Source of the DNA: Protula sp. h YS-2021
Taxonomy: Eukaryota; Annelida; Polychaeta; Sabellida; Serpulidae
Length of the DNA stretch: 64,000 nucleotides
Assembly: GCA_949752745.1 (NCBI GenBank)
Contig: OX457031.1
Coordinates: forward strand, 48,890,162-48,954,161
Direction: 5' to 3'
Shown here one piece after another: positions 52,990 through 63,425 of the stretch. The notes under the pieces are model-generated. The model was given only the letters and a program-made list of their open reading frames with translations. It did not search any database and was not told the origin of the DNA. Position 1 is the stretch's first letter, and each line of letters opens with the position of its first letter. The position numbers and the translations under genes are program-made.

Positions 52990-54022
52990 GGGGTCAGGAC
53001 ATCTCGCCATAAATCCAACTCGCCATATGGCGAGTTCGTATACCAACTCGCCATATGGCGACTTGGAAACCAACTCGCCATACCTTTATACCAACTCGCC
53101 ATACTTTTTTTTTTTGGTTACATTTTACACACCATTTTCGTGAGAATGTGCTCTTTTACTGAAGTCTAATTTCATGCTTTCATTTTTTATGCATGTTTAA
53201 CTTAATGTTTTTTTTTGGGGAGGGGGTTTCTTGTTTTTTTTTGTTTTTTTTTTTGGCTTCAGTTTTACACACCATTCTAAGTTAAGCAACAATGGTTCGC
53301 AATTCCTTTAATTGAAATACATGAAAATAATTCAGTAAAACCGGGAGAGAAATGCACTGCAGTATAAGTGGGAGATATTGTGGTTGTTCTTGAAATGAAA
53401 TTGCAATCCCACTATAAGCGGGAGAGAGTGCAATTATTTTTCAAATGAAATTGCAATGGAGTGCTAGTGGGAGATATTGCAATTATTTTTGAAATGATAT
53501 TACAATTGAGTGTTAATGGGAGAGATTTCAATTATTTTTTAAGTTAAATTGTAATGGAGTGTTAATGGAAGAAATTTTAATAGTTCATAGTCATAGTTAA
53601 CTAATGAGACTAGCAAAATGAAGAGAGAGCTCTGTCACTGGGTAACCCGACAGACCAATCACACTACGACACTGTGCAATTTTCCTATATAAAAGGAGTA
53701 AATTTTTGGTCTTGAAATCAGTTCAACAAATCTGGATAAACAAATTTGTTTTTCTTTCTATATCTTACTTTTTAAAACACCTTTTCGATAGTAAACAGTT
53801 TCCTTATACACGCACACTCTATTTAGTTCTTGTATTTTACACACCATTTTTCGGTTGTAACCAATATTTATACAAGGCCGGAAGGGCATTTGAAAAGTAT
53901 GGCGAGCTGGCAAGACCTGTGGCGAGTTGGTAAGCATTTCGGAAATTATGGCGACTTGGTTTATGGCGAGTTGGTAAAGGGGAGTATGGCGAGTTGGCAT
54001 TATGGCGAGTTGTCAATACTCC
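52990..54022. mobile_element. foldback element E1 (AACTCGCCAT family)
   Basis: 1,033 bp. Arms (52990-53110 and about 53897-54022) iterate AACTCGCCATA every 17-25 bp. Termini GGGGTCAGGACA and, from the right, GGAGTATTGACA. Flanked by the 8-bp repeat TAATCCAC (52982-52989 and 54023-54030), which splits a 53-bp satellite unit exactly. The core has degenerate GTGGGAGA-TTGCAAT units and a CCAAT/TATA-like module (ACCAATC near 53654, TATAAAA near 53688). No ORF. Confidence 0.87.
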
Positions 54023-54052
54023 TAATCCACAGTATAACTTGGTCCTGACGAC

Positions 54053-54922
54053 GGATGTCAGACAACTCACCGAAAAACCAACTCACCGAAAAACCAACTC
54101 ACCCAAAACATGACCAACTCACCCAAAACCTTTGGACGACTCACCCAAAGCCCTTGGACGACTCACCCAATTTTACAAAACGGTGTGAAATGTTTATAAG
54201 AGGCTTTTAAAAATATTCAATTGATGTTTACAATTCAGCCTGCATCTTTATTCTTTTCCCCCAGTTAAATTTGTATTTGAAGTTAGTAACAAAATCAAAA
54301 TGACTAAAATTTAAGTAAAACTTTTATTTAAGTGAAACATTCGTTCATTAAAGTGTGTAACTACATATCAATACAGATCTCAAATGCATTTAATACGAAC
54401 AAAGTTAGTTTATTCAGTCATAATGTCATTCTGTGCACGACTCCGGAAAAATCTCATTAATATTCCAGCAAATAAGAGGCCCTCTGGCTGAACGACCCCA
54501 GGAATCACTAATAAGCTGTTCACCTCAGGAGTTAAGCGACTCCGAGCTGAACAGTGGTGACAGGCCATTGTTTAGTTAATTGCACTTTATAATTACTTTT
54601 CAGCTTCTATGTGTCGCACTATTAGGATTAACACGAGCGACTTGCATTTAGCAAAAATTGCAATTAAATATCTGTTCACCGAAAATTATGCAAGTTTAAT
54701 TATCGAAAGAAAAACGCCGACTTATTTGCGGTTAAATAATAAAATATTTTTTTTTTGGGTGGGTCGTCCAAGACTTTGGGTGAGTTGTCCAAAATTTTGG
54801 GTGAGTCGTCCAAAATTATTGGGTGAGTTGTCCAAAATTTTGGGTGAGTCGTCCAAGATTTTGGGTGAGTTGTCCAAGGATTTTTTGGGTGAGTTGGTTT
54901 TTGGGTGAGTTGTCTTGCTCCC
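54053..54922. mobile_element. foldback element E2 (ACTCACCCAAA family)
   Basis: 870 bp. The left arm (54053-54175) and right arm (about 54755-54922) iterate AACTCACC(C/G)AAAA and GACGACTCACCCAAA. Termini GGATGTCAGACA and, from the right, GGGAGCAAGACA. Flanked by CCTGACGAC (54044-54052 and 54923-54931) within the 53-bp satellite. No ORF. Confidence 0.87.
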
Positions 54923-55092
54923 CCTGACGACATGAGTGCACGATCTGCAAGGCATAATCCACAGTATAACTTCGTCCTTGCGACATGGCTGGGACTGAAA
55001 GAGTGTGTCCCTTTTTTCCCGATATGTTGTTCTATCCGATTGTTTGAAAGGATGACCGAACGACCCTGTGGGCGTTAATTCCGTGATGAGGC

Positions 55093-56094
55093 GGGGTCAG
55101 GACAAGTCACCGTAATTCCAACTCATTATGTAGTGATTTGGCTACCAACTTACCATAACTGGATACCAGCTCACCATACTTTTTTGCGTATGTTTCACAT
55201 ACCATTTTCATGATTTCTCATCGCATGTTTTGTTTGTAAAGCTGATGATTTTTTTCACAAAACTGCAACACATGGAAGTGCAATTGAATATAGGCAATTG
55301 AGTATTGCAATCACTTGTAATTGCAATCAATGGCATTGCAACTTGAGCTAAGTGGGCGAGATGGCTGTAATTTTGATTGCAATTGATGGAATTGGAATTT
55401 GGTGTAAGCGGCAGCGATGGTTTTTAATTTTGATTGCAATAAATGAAATTGCAATTGACTAAGTGGGAGAGATTGCAATTACTTTTTAATTATAATTCAA
55501 AAAAATGTAAATAAATCGTGGACTGCCAGTGAGGCTAGCAGAATGGCAATAGAAACCTATCACTGGACAACTCGTGTAAACCAATCCGAGGTGACACAGT
55601 ACAGTTATCCTGTATAAAAAGTGAAAGAAATGAAAAGTGAGTTTCTCAGCTCTCGAAGGCCAGCAGTGGATGTAAAAGTTCCCGGAGCGATTGGCGAATA
55701 AGCAAAACATGTAATTGCAATTCCACACAGGACCAGATGCTTTGATGGCGTAATTGAGTGATAGAATACGGAATTGGTTTTGCCAATGTATTTTAAGAGA
55801 TAGAACAAGATCGACTGAGTATTGTTGTGATTGTTGTAAGTATTTTCTTTAAGATCACTGGCATATTAATAGATTTTGGTGTTGAACATGATTATTTAAA
55901 ATTAGACCAGATCGACTCACTTTTAGATCGAATTGGCCAGTCTCATGATAAGTTTATTTTTAGACCGAATCGATTCTAGTCTGAACTGCTCTGAAGCTGA
56001 ATTGTCCAAAGTTCGAATTGAACGTAGGCTAAACTGGTATTAGGCTGAATCGACCCTAGTCCGAACTGTTATCTGGCCGAAGCGTCCCTGTCCC
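55093..56094. mobile_element. chimeric or decayed foldback element E5
   Basis: The left arm (55093-55185) is a diverged copy of the E1 arm (GGGGTCAGGACAAGTCACC, then AACTTACCATAA and AGCTCACCATA). The core aligns with E1 in order, including CCAATC and TGTATAAAAAG. The right arm is different: it iterates GACCGAATCGATTCTAGTC-like words and ends GGCCGAAGCGTCCCTGTCCC (terminus read inward GGGACAGGGACG). No flanking duplication is seen. Confidence 0.6.
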
Positions 56095-56099
56095 AGTAG

Positions 56100-57767
56100 C
56101 ATTTTGACGTTTGGGGACTGGATTTGAATTATCCTTTATAAACCCATTCGTTGAGGAAACCCATTCGCCATTGCTGAGCTTGTGGCATGATAGCTTGATC
56201 GGGTATGAACTGGCATGAAACTGTGCAGATTTTTGTAAGGGGAATCTTCATTCACTGGTTGGTGACTGTAAAATAATCTTTAAAATAAACAAGTTTGTGA
56301 GTTTTTCGTGTTTTCGTTCACCAATAAAGTAGGGAAAATAACAAGGGATTTAAAATTCTGCAAAATATTTTGTGTAAATGTAAACGACTCAATGTGGTAG
56401 CTAATTGGTCATTATTGTATAGATATTTTGTTGTTGTTATTTATTTATAATATTAATTTACTATTCAGAGTAGTCATCGTCTTTTGCTAGTGTCATTGTT
56501 ATCCTTACGGAAAATGGTTGCGGCAGTTACAGGGATGTTTATTATGACGTCTTCCCGGCCAAGGGGAGACCTGTGGTGTTTGTACGTTCTGTGTGTGCGT
56601 ATGTGTGTGTCTGTTGTTAACAAAATGGTGTGTGCAAGATATCTTGAGAACGAAGACTTCAAACTTCATCTTTTTATTCCTTGGTTAGGTTCGGACGGTT
56701 CTTTTAACTTGTGATGCATGTTACGGGGCATTAGGGAAGATGTATGATGTCCTTACGTAAAAATCTTGTGTGCGAAATTTCTCAGCTGCTGAACATTGGA
56801 GAAAGTTGAAACTTGGTTGGATTGGTGCTTGGTAGGTACGAAGGATTGTTTTAAATTTTGTCGCAAGTAGATGTATGACGTCATCACGCAAAATGTTATG
56901 TATTTCAAACAAGATCTTGTGTCTCGATAACGGAAATTCGTGTCGGCTTCAAACTTTATATGGGTACCCCTTTGGTTAATCGAACGATTCTTTTAACTTT
57001 TGACGGGTGTAGCGAAATTAAGAAAGACGTATGACGTCATTACTTCAGATCTTGTATGTAAGATTTCTCAGGCACTGACCATGGGTGAGAAATGCTGCTT
57101 GGTAGGTCGGAAAGATTCTGTCAAATTTTTCTCAGAGGAGAATGAATGAAAACGGCATATGAAATCATTATGTAAAATACCTCGAGAGCGGAAAGTCGGA
57201 TCGACTTCAAACTTGATGAGTCATTCTTTGGATAAGTCGCTTAGTTTGTGTTCAACATTAAACTCAGAAAAGTAAGAAAGGGGCCAATGAAAAGTATTAT
57301 GTAATCGCTATATCTAATACCACCCCTCCTCCCTCTGCCCCCCCCCCCCACCCACCACCTCCCCCCTTTTGTCGGCTCCTTTGTTAACTAAGTATAGTTT
57401 AAAGCCACAATGTTTAGAGTGGTATCTACATTGAATGGCCGGGAAGAGGGGGTGGGGCTTAAGGTGAGCGAAAAAAAACACTTCTTGTGACTGCCACATC
57501 CAAGATGCAGATAAAAAGACATAATGTAAAACTGTTTGTAAAAACTGTTTAAAAAAACTGTTTGTAGTGACCACCTTCCAGTTTCGGATGAAAAGAGGTA
57601 CGTCGAAAACGGTTGTAGGACAAAATGGCAACTGAAATAAAAAGACGATATTTCAACTGAACTTCTATTCAACCCCATGGCATTTAATGACTTCATAAAT
57701 AAATATAATTGAATTCCTGTGTAATGCGTCTATTTAGATAGTCACTTAGCCAATCAGTTCACAGTTC
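56100..57767. other. gene-free stretch with a diverged 270-285 bp tandem repeat
   Basis: From about 56630 to 57290 three diverged units share a run of words: GAGAACGAAGACTTCAAACTT-like, GGTACGAAGGATTCTTTTAACTT-like, ATGACGTCAT and GATTTCTCAG. Elsewhere there are only homopolymer tracts (C run 57341-57350). No gene is supported. Confidence 0.5.
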
Positions 57768-57901
57768 TCATTTACTGCTCGTGAACATTTCCCCGAGCTT
57801 TCCACCGAATGTTGTGCCCTGCTCCAAGTAGAAACTGCTCATCAGTGTTGCTGCCATCTCTGCGGTCCTCGCATAGCTGGCGAAGTCGGACTTGGAGCTG
57901 A

Positions 57902-58030
57902 CTACACCCGCTTCATGCGCCTACGTGGTTCGTCTCTGTGTGCGATGTTTGTAAGGGTGGATGTCGCTTGTGCTACATCACCTTTCAACCAGAAGATGAG
58001 TTTCCAACTCGATGGATGGGTTGTGCCACC
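57902..58030 (-). pseudogene. MULE-like transposase remnant, C-terminal piece
   Basis: The minus-strand frame reads GTTHPSSWKLIFWLKGDVAQ and ends DEPRRRMKRV at a stop (57904-57902). It continues without a frame break into 63481-63426 (RVTNLTEAWNHRIEHLG) once the E4 insertion and one copy of its target duplication are removed. The pattern TN-x-TE-x-WN-x-R ... HPS-x-W is typical of the C-terminal part of MULE/FLYWCH-associated transposases. Upstream, an in-frame stop ends the match, so this is a fragment. Confidence 0.5.
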
Positions 58031-59192
58031 GGGGTACGGACGAAATGACAAGCGGACAAAATGGCAACGGTCAAAATGGCAAGCGGACAAAACGGCAAAG
58101 TGAAAAAGTGGACAATATGGCAAACTCAAGAAAACAAGAACCTACTTCAAAATTTCACTGTTCTTAAAACACCTCTGAATCTGCATGAAAATTCACATCC
58201 AATTCTACATCAATTAAGACAAAATGTAGCATGTTTTGCAACATTTGACTAATACTACTACAAATGTAATAGCGCCACACAGTTATTATCATAACTCGTA
58301 CACCGTCTACAGCAATAAAACGTTGTTACTCGTCAACGTTCAAAAAACATTCCTCAGTCTACGTTTTTACTTCATACTTCCTCAATCCACGTTTATACTT
58401 CACTCATATTTCTCTCTACAGCAATAACACGTTCTTACTCGTCAACTAAACGTTCAAAAAACGTTCCTCAGTCTACGCTTATACTTAATATCCATCCAAA
58501 CAGATCTTTTGCCCCCCTTTATTACTAGTCACTATTTCCATTTTGCAGTTTTTAAAATGTCATCACCGTAAGTAGTTAAATAATACCCTATATCTAACAA
58601 GTTATTTTTAGTTTAACCTTCTTAAAAATATATAATTTATCAAGTTATTTTTGTTTACTTTAAAATATCTAAGTTTTATTAGTCCTGTTTTATTCATTAA
58701 TAACTTAAACAATATTTCTTATTTCAAATCATTTTTATTATTTTCTTTTCGTCAGCTTCAGTAACTTTTCCGCGATAAATCTACTTTGAAATCCATGTAT
58801 TCTCAATGCCCTTATATATCCTAAGAAACGCAACTGTCTGTCTTGAGGATTTTGCCAGATTACATGCTAATTGCAATTTAGGATTACGGGCTGTTTGGTT
58901 TGCTCCAGATAATGAGACTCTTAGGCGGCACCCACGGATTACTCTCCCGAAATTGCTCCTGTGAGCTTGACATTTTATGACATTGTTCGACACTAATGGG
59001 ACTGTACTTAACTGCGCAGGAAAACACTAAAGTAACTTCTTTGTTTTGAGTTTGTCAAAACATAAAGAAATTTCTTTACAGTAGAAGAACTAAGATTGTC
59101 ATCTAATTTTGCCATTTTGTCCGCTTGCCATTTTGCCCTCTTGCCATTTTGTCCGCTTGCCATTTTGACCGTTGCCATTTTGTCCCTTGCCA

Positions 59193-59477
59193 AGTCCCAG
59201 GAGTAACCAGAATAATCTGGACACAGAAACCAGAAATAGATTAAAGAACAAAGTCCGGCTGGTGAAGGAAAAACTGCAACAATGTACAGCCGAAAACCAA
59301 AATAGATTCAGCCCCCTTATGGAGGTAAATGAGGCAGACGTAAGAAAGTCGCCACCACACCCTCGGCCGTTACAACTGGCAGAGGACGACCAAAGGAATT
59401 ACTCGCTGTGCTCTCTGCCTCTGCAGCCAAAACCGCCTCGGGTGTCGATACAGAGGCCTAGATGCCACAGCAAATAA
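59193..59477 (+). pseudogene. LINE ORF1 3' fragment
   Basis: The open frame starts at the truncation point and ends at TAA 59475-59477. It contains a charged helix (RLKNKVRLVKEKLQQC) and ENQNRFSPLMEVNEAD, a motif like those closing ORF1 proteins of I/Jockey-group elements. No initiator belongs to the element; the nearest ATG lies in the E4 arm. Confidence 0.6.
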
Positions 59478-59541
59478 AAGACGACATTTGTCCATTTGCC
59501 CAGGGTTTTTATACATCGGTCACGAGCTAATAGCAAGTAAC

Positions 59542-62500
59542 ATGGCTATAATTTACTGGAACATAAGAGGTTTTTGGACCAACCAGATAGATCTTTTAAC
59601 TCTGAGCCAACAATGTAACCCGTCTGTCTTTTGCCTCCAAGAAACATACGGTACTGATCTCTACCCGCCAAATTTAATCGGTTACACTTCCTATAACAAA
59701 AACGCCAACAATAACCGCGCCTCGGGCGGAATCACTACCTTAATCCGAAACAATGTTATTCAAAGTGAACTCAAATTAAATACAAACCTGCAAGCAACAG
59801 CAGTTCGCGTTACAATGAAGAAAACCTTTTCCATTTGTAACATATACCTACCACCACCCTCCAAACCTCAACCGGAAGAACTCAACGAATTGATTTGCCA
59901 AATACCAAAACCTATTCTGTTTCTAGGCGACTTCAATGCACACAGCCCTCTATGGGGTAATACAAACAACGATCACAAAGGAAAGCTAATTGAAAACTTT
60001 CTAAATCTCCATAACCTCTCACTCTACAATGATAAAACCCCAACATACCTACACCCTGGCACTGGTTCAAAAACCTCTATCGACCTTGCAATGGCATCTA
60101 GTAATTTGTTTTTAGACTTTGAATGGGAAGTCTTGGACGACACTTATGGCAGCGACCACTTCCCCATTTTATTAAAACCACTAGATCCACAGCAACAGAA
60201 AAGAATAGCAAAATGGAAATTCCACAAAGCAGACTGGTCACTGTTCCAGGAACTCTGCAAAAAGGCCATTAAAATCAATCAGTTTACACACGACGATGAC
60301 CCGATTTTATTTTTTACGGCTCTGATCCAGGCAATCATGGAAAAAACCGTACCTAAAACTTCCGGAAATCCTAAAAAACAACAAAAACCCTGGTTTAACG
60401 ATGATTGCAAAAAAGCAATAGCCATGCGAAAAACAGCTCTTCGCCAGTTCTACATCACCCCGGACAATAGTAGCAAACTTGAATACAAAAGGCTGCGTGC
60501 TGCAGCACGCAGAACGATCAAAGCAAGCAAAAAGCAAACCTGGGTAGAATATATCTCCAAACTGAACAAAAACAATTCAACCAAAAAAGTATGGGAGATA
60601 ATCCGAAAAATATCTGGTAAAAACATCTCAAAACCCATAAACCACCTCAGTACAAACAACCAAACTATCACAAAACCTGATGAAATAGCAAATACCTTTG
60701 GTAGAACCTTTCAGTTCAACTCCTCATCTGACAACTACTCTCAAGGTTTTCGTCAAATAAAAGAAGCAAAAGAACAAATACCAATGAACTTCACCTCAAA
60801 TAACTCGGAACAATACAATTGCACCTTTACCCTGTCGGAGTTGAAAGACGCCATCCAAAACTCACATGACTCAGCTGCCGGACCAGACGACCTGCACTAC
60901 CAGGTTCTAAAACACCTACCTGAGGAAACCCTTGAAGTCCTGCTACAATTACTCAATCAAGTTTGGACTACAAGAAACTTTCCTGAAATATGGAAAGAAG
61001 CCACCATCATACCAATTCCAAAACCCAATAAGGATTCTACTAATCCCCAAAATTATCGCCCAATATCTCTGACAAGCTCTTTGTGCAAAACACTAGAGCG
61101 TATGATAGCCGCAAGACTTATTTGGTATTTAGAGAAAAATCATCTGCTTACTGACATCCAAAGTGGCTTCAGAAAAGAAAGAAGTACCATAGATCACCTG
61201 GTTAGACTGGAATCATTTATAAGAGAAGGTTTTATCAATAACGAACATGTCGTCACTGTTTTCTTTGATTTAGAAAAAGCCTACGACACGGCTTGGAAAT
61301 ACGGGGTCATGCAAGACCTCCACAACCTTGGCATACGAGGTCGTCTCCCTGAATTCATTGAAGGGTTTTTAAATGATAGGCGATTTAAAGTCCGTCTCGG
61401 TTCTGTTTTTTCGGACTATTTTGAGCAAGAAGAAGGCTATCCTCAAGGCTGTATTCTGTCAATTCTCTTGTTTCTAATCAAAATCAATAGTATCAAAGGC
61501 GCAACTAAACAGGGAATAGACAGCTCACTGTTTGTAGACGATTTTGCTATGTCTGCAAGGGGTAAGAATATGAATCTGATCGAGCGTCGCCTCCAGCAAA
61601 ATATCAACTCTCTCCAAAAGTGGGCTGACCAAAATGGTTTCAAATTTTCGCAAACCAAAACAGTTTGTATGCACTTCTGCAACAAGCGAAAGCCACACGA
61701 CGATCCCATTTTATACTTATCAAACACTCAGATACCTGTAGTAAAGGAAAACAAATTCCTTGGTCTAATTCTGGACTCGAAGCTAAATTTTATTCCCCAC
61801 ATAAAAGACGTGAAGAGGAAATGTCAAAAGGCACTCAATCTGCTGCGAGTCGTCTCCGCACAAGACTGGGGAGCAGATACCAGTACAAAATTAAAACTGT
61901 ATAGATCATTAATAAGATCCAGAATAGATTATGGTAGCATCGTCTACGGATCGGCAAGGCCATCGTACTTAAAGATGTTGAACCCAATTCAAAACCAAGG
62001 CCTACGCCTCTGCCTTAACGCTTTTAGAACGTCACCTGCGGAAAGTCTTCAAGTTGAATCAAATGAACATCCATTAGATATCCAACGAATCAAACTTTCA
62101 ATGCAATATGCAATAAAACTATACGCAAATAAGGAAAACCCCACCTATAAGGCAGTGTTCGAAAAAGACCATTCAGAAATCCTAAATACACGCCCCAGGG
62201 TTATCGTACCCTTTGGCACTAGAATCCGTAACCACCTTAATAATGCCGGAATCAAAGTCGAGCAAATTGCAAACTTAAAAGTTTCAAAACACCCAACATG
62301 GAAAATACAAAGACCAACCATAGTCAAAACTCTGACAAACTTTTCCAAAGACGCAACAAATGCTGAAGAGTTCAAAGTTAGGTTTGCCGAGATAAAGGAA
62401 ACCTACCTTCACCACCATTTCATATACACGGACGGATCTAAACTCGATAACAAAGTTGCTGCCTCAATAGTTACAAAATCAAATACCCTGAAAACAAGAT

Positions 62501-63213
62501 TACCAAACGGCTCCTCCATCTTTTCCGCGGAGGTTCGGGCACTCCAGTTAGCCATGGAAATTGTCAAGATTAGTAGGTACAAAAAATTTGTTATCTGTGT
62601 CGATTCCTTATCGGTCTTACAGTCACTAGAAAATCTGCAAGTGTCGAACACAATGATTCTAGACTTAGTAGAACGTTATGAAAGGGCAATCAAACAAGGC
62701 AAATCCCTGGTATTTTGCTGGGTGCCAAGCCACGTGGGCATACCGGGTAATGAAGCTGCGGACCAGGCAGCAAAAGAGGCGCTAAACTACAACATATCCG
62801 ACCTTCTCATACCATACTCCGATTTTAAACCCCATATTTCAAGTTATGTAAAAAACCTTTGGCAACAAAAATGGAACGAGCAAAGAAATAACAAACTCTT
62901 TCAAATCCAACCAACAGTTGGAGAAAAACACCTAGCTCTTGGCAGTATTCGCGACACAACGGTTATGCATAGAGTTCGAATCGGGCATACATACATCACC
63001 CACGGATATCTTCTGAGAGGCGATGTGCCTCCACAGTGTATTGGTTGTCAAGAACGTTTGACTGCAAAACATATTCTACTCAATTGTGTAGATTTTCAGA
63101 ACATTCGTTCACGCTACTACAGTGTGAATTCCATGAAAGACCTTTTTACAAAGGTAGCACCAAGCAAAATTATTTCTTTTCTGAAAGAAATACACATGTA
63201 CAGTAAGTTTTAA
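59542..63213 (+). CDS. LINE ORF2: endonuclease, reverse transcriptase, RNase H
   Basis: Uninterrupted frame; an upstream in-frame ATG exists at 59488, but MAIIYWNIRGFW at 59542 is the natural start. The APE-type endonuclease spans about the first 220 residues (YWNIRG, CLQETYG, LGDFNAHSPLWG, SDHFPILL). The reverse transcriptase follows (NYRPISLTSSLCKTLERMI, QSGFRKERSTIDHL, FFDLEKAYDTAW, GYPQGCILSILL, LFVDDFAM). RNase H comes next with DGS, E, D and D residues in YTDGSK, SAEVRALQLA, CVDSLSVLQ and VPSHVGIPGNEAADQAAK. A C-x2-C-x7-H-x4-C knuckle (CIGCQERLTAKHILLNC) closes it. Two variants are odd: PQGxxLSI where LSP is usual, and FVDD where FADD/YADD is usual. With no stop or frameshift the copy is young. 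RNase H places it near the I/Nimb group. Confidence 0.93.
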   Translation: MAIIYWNIRGFWTNQIDLLTLSQQCNPSVFCLQETYGTDLYPPNLIGYTSYNKNANNNRASGGITTLIRNNVIQSELKLNTNLQATAVRVTMKKTFSICNIYLPPPSKPQPEELNELICQIPKPILFLGDFNAHSPLWGNTNNDHKGKLIENFLNLHNLSLYNDKTPTYLHPGTGSKTSIDLAMASSNLFLDFEWEVLDDTYGSDHFPILLKPLDPQQQKRIAKWKFHKADWSLFQELCKKAIKINQFTHDDDPILFFTALIQAIMEKTVPKTSGNPKKQQKPWFNDDCKKAIAMRKTALRQFYITPDNSSKLEYKRLRAAARRTIKASKKQTWVEYISKLNKNNSTKKVWEIIRKISGKNISKPINHLSTNNQTITKPDEIANTFGRTFQFNSSSDNYSQGFRQIKEAKEQIPMNFTSNNSEQYNCTFTLSELKDAIQNSHDSAAGPDDLHYQVLKHLPEETLEVLLQLLNQVWTTRNFPEIWKEATIIPIPKPNKDSTNPQNYRPISLTSSLCKTLERMIAARLIWYLEKNHLLTDIQSGFRKERSTIDHLVRLESFIREGFINNEHVVTVFFDLEKAYDTAWKYGVMQDLHNLGIRGRLPEFIEGFLNDRRFKVRLGSVFSDYFEQEEGYPQGCILSILLFLIKINSIKGATKQGIDSSLFVDDFAMSARGKNMNLIERRLQQNINSLQKWADQNGFKFSQTKTVCMHFCNKRKPHDDPILYLSNTQIPVVKENKFLGLILDSKLNFIPHIKDVKRKCQKALNLLRVVSAQDWGADTSTKLKLYRSLIRSRIDYGSIVYGSARPSYLKMLNPIQNQGLRLCLNAFRTSPAESLQVESNEHPLDIQRIKLSMQYAIKLYANKENPTYKAVFEKDHSEILNTRPRVIVPFGTRIRNHLNNAGIKVEQIANLKVSKHPTWKIQRPTIVKTLTNFSKDATNAEEFKVRFAEIKETYLHHHFIYTDGSKLDNKVAASIVTKSNTLKTRLPNGSSIFSAEVRALQLAMEIVKISRYKKFVICVDSLSVLQSLENLQVSNTMILDLVERYERAIKQGKSLVFCWVPSHVGIPGNEAADQAAKEALNYNISDLLIPYSDFKPHISSYVKNLWQQKWNEQRNNKLFQIQPTVGEKHLALGSIRDTTVMHRVRIGHTYITHGYLLRGDVPPQCIGCQERLTAKHILLNCVDFQNIRSRYYSVNSMKDLFTKVAPSKIISFLKEIHMYSKF

Positions 63214-63425
63214 ACTGAATTTAGTTGATTTTAGATTTATACACTACTTGTTTTGTCTATCTTAATCGATTTTAGTTTCAAATGACTCTTCGTATAGCAA
63301 CAGAACTGACACAATATGATCCTAACGGGTTGCTAGTGTCGTTAAACTAATCAATCAATCAATCAATCAAACCCTTGCCATTTTGACCGTTGCCATTTTG
63401 TCCCTTGCCATTTTGTCCTACAACC

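Larger units (their letters stand above)
59193..63373 (+). mobile_element. non-LTR retrotransposon (I/Nimb-like LINE), 5'-truncated in ORF1
   Basis: Bounded by a 37-bp perfect direct repeat (59156-59192 and 63374-63410) taken from the right arm of E4. The 3' end is an (ATCA)n tail (about 63348-63370) after a short 3' UTR. It contains the end of ORF1 and a complete ORF2. The 5' end lies inside ORF1, the usual result of incomplete reverse transcription. Confidence 0.9.
58031..63425. mobile_element. foldback element E4 (AAATGGCAA family), split by a LINE
   Basis: The left arm (58031-58125) and right arm (about 59105-59192 plus 63411-63425) iterate GACAAAATGGCAA / TTGCCATTTTGTC. Termini GGGGTACGGACG and, from the right, GGTTGTAGGACA. 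Flanked by the 8-bp repeat GTGCCACC (58023-58030 and 63426-63433). Without the LINE and its duplication the element is about 1,177 bp. No ORF of its own. Confidence 0.87.

Noticed and set aside
57768..57920. Possible minus-strand terminal exon ending SDFASYARTAEMAATLMSSF...
   Set aside because: The composition looks coding, but the acceptor is weak and the region overlaps the end of the MULE-like frame. Insufficient support to call a gene.
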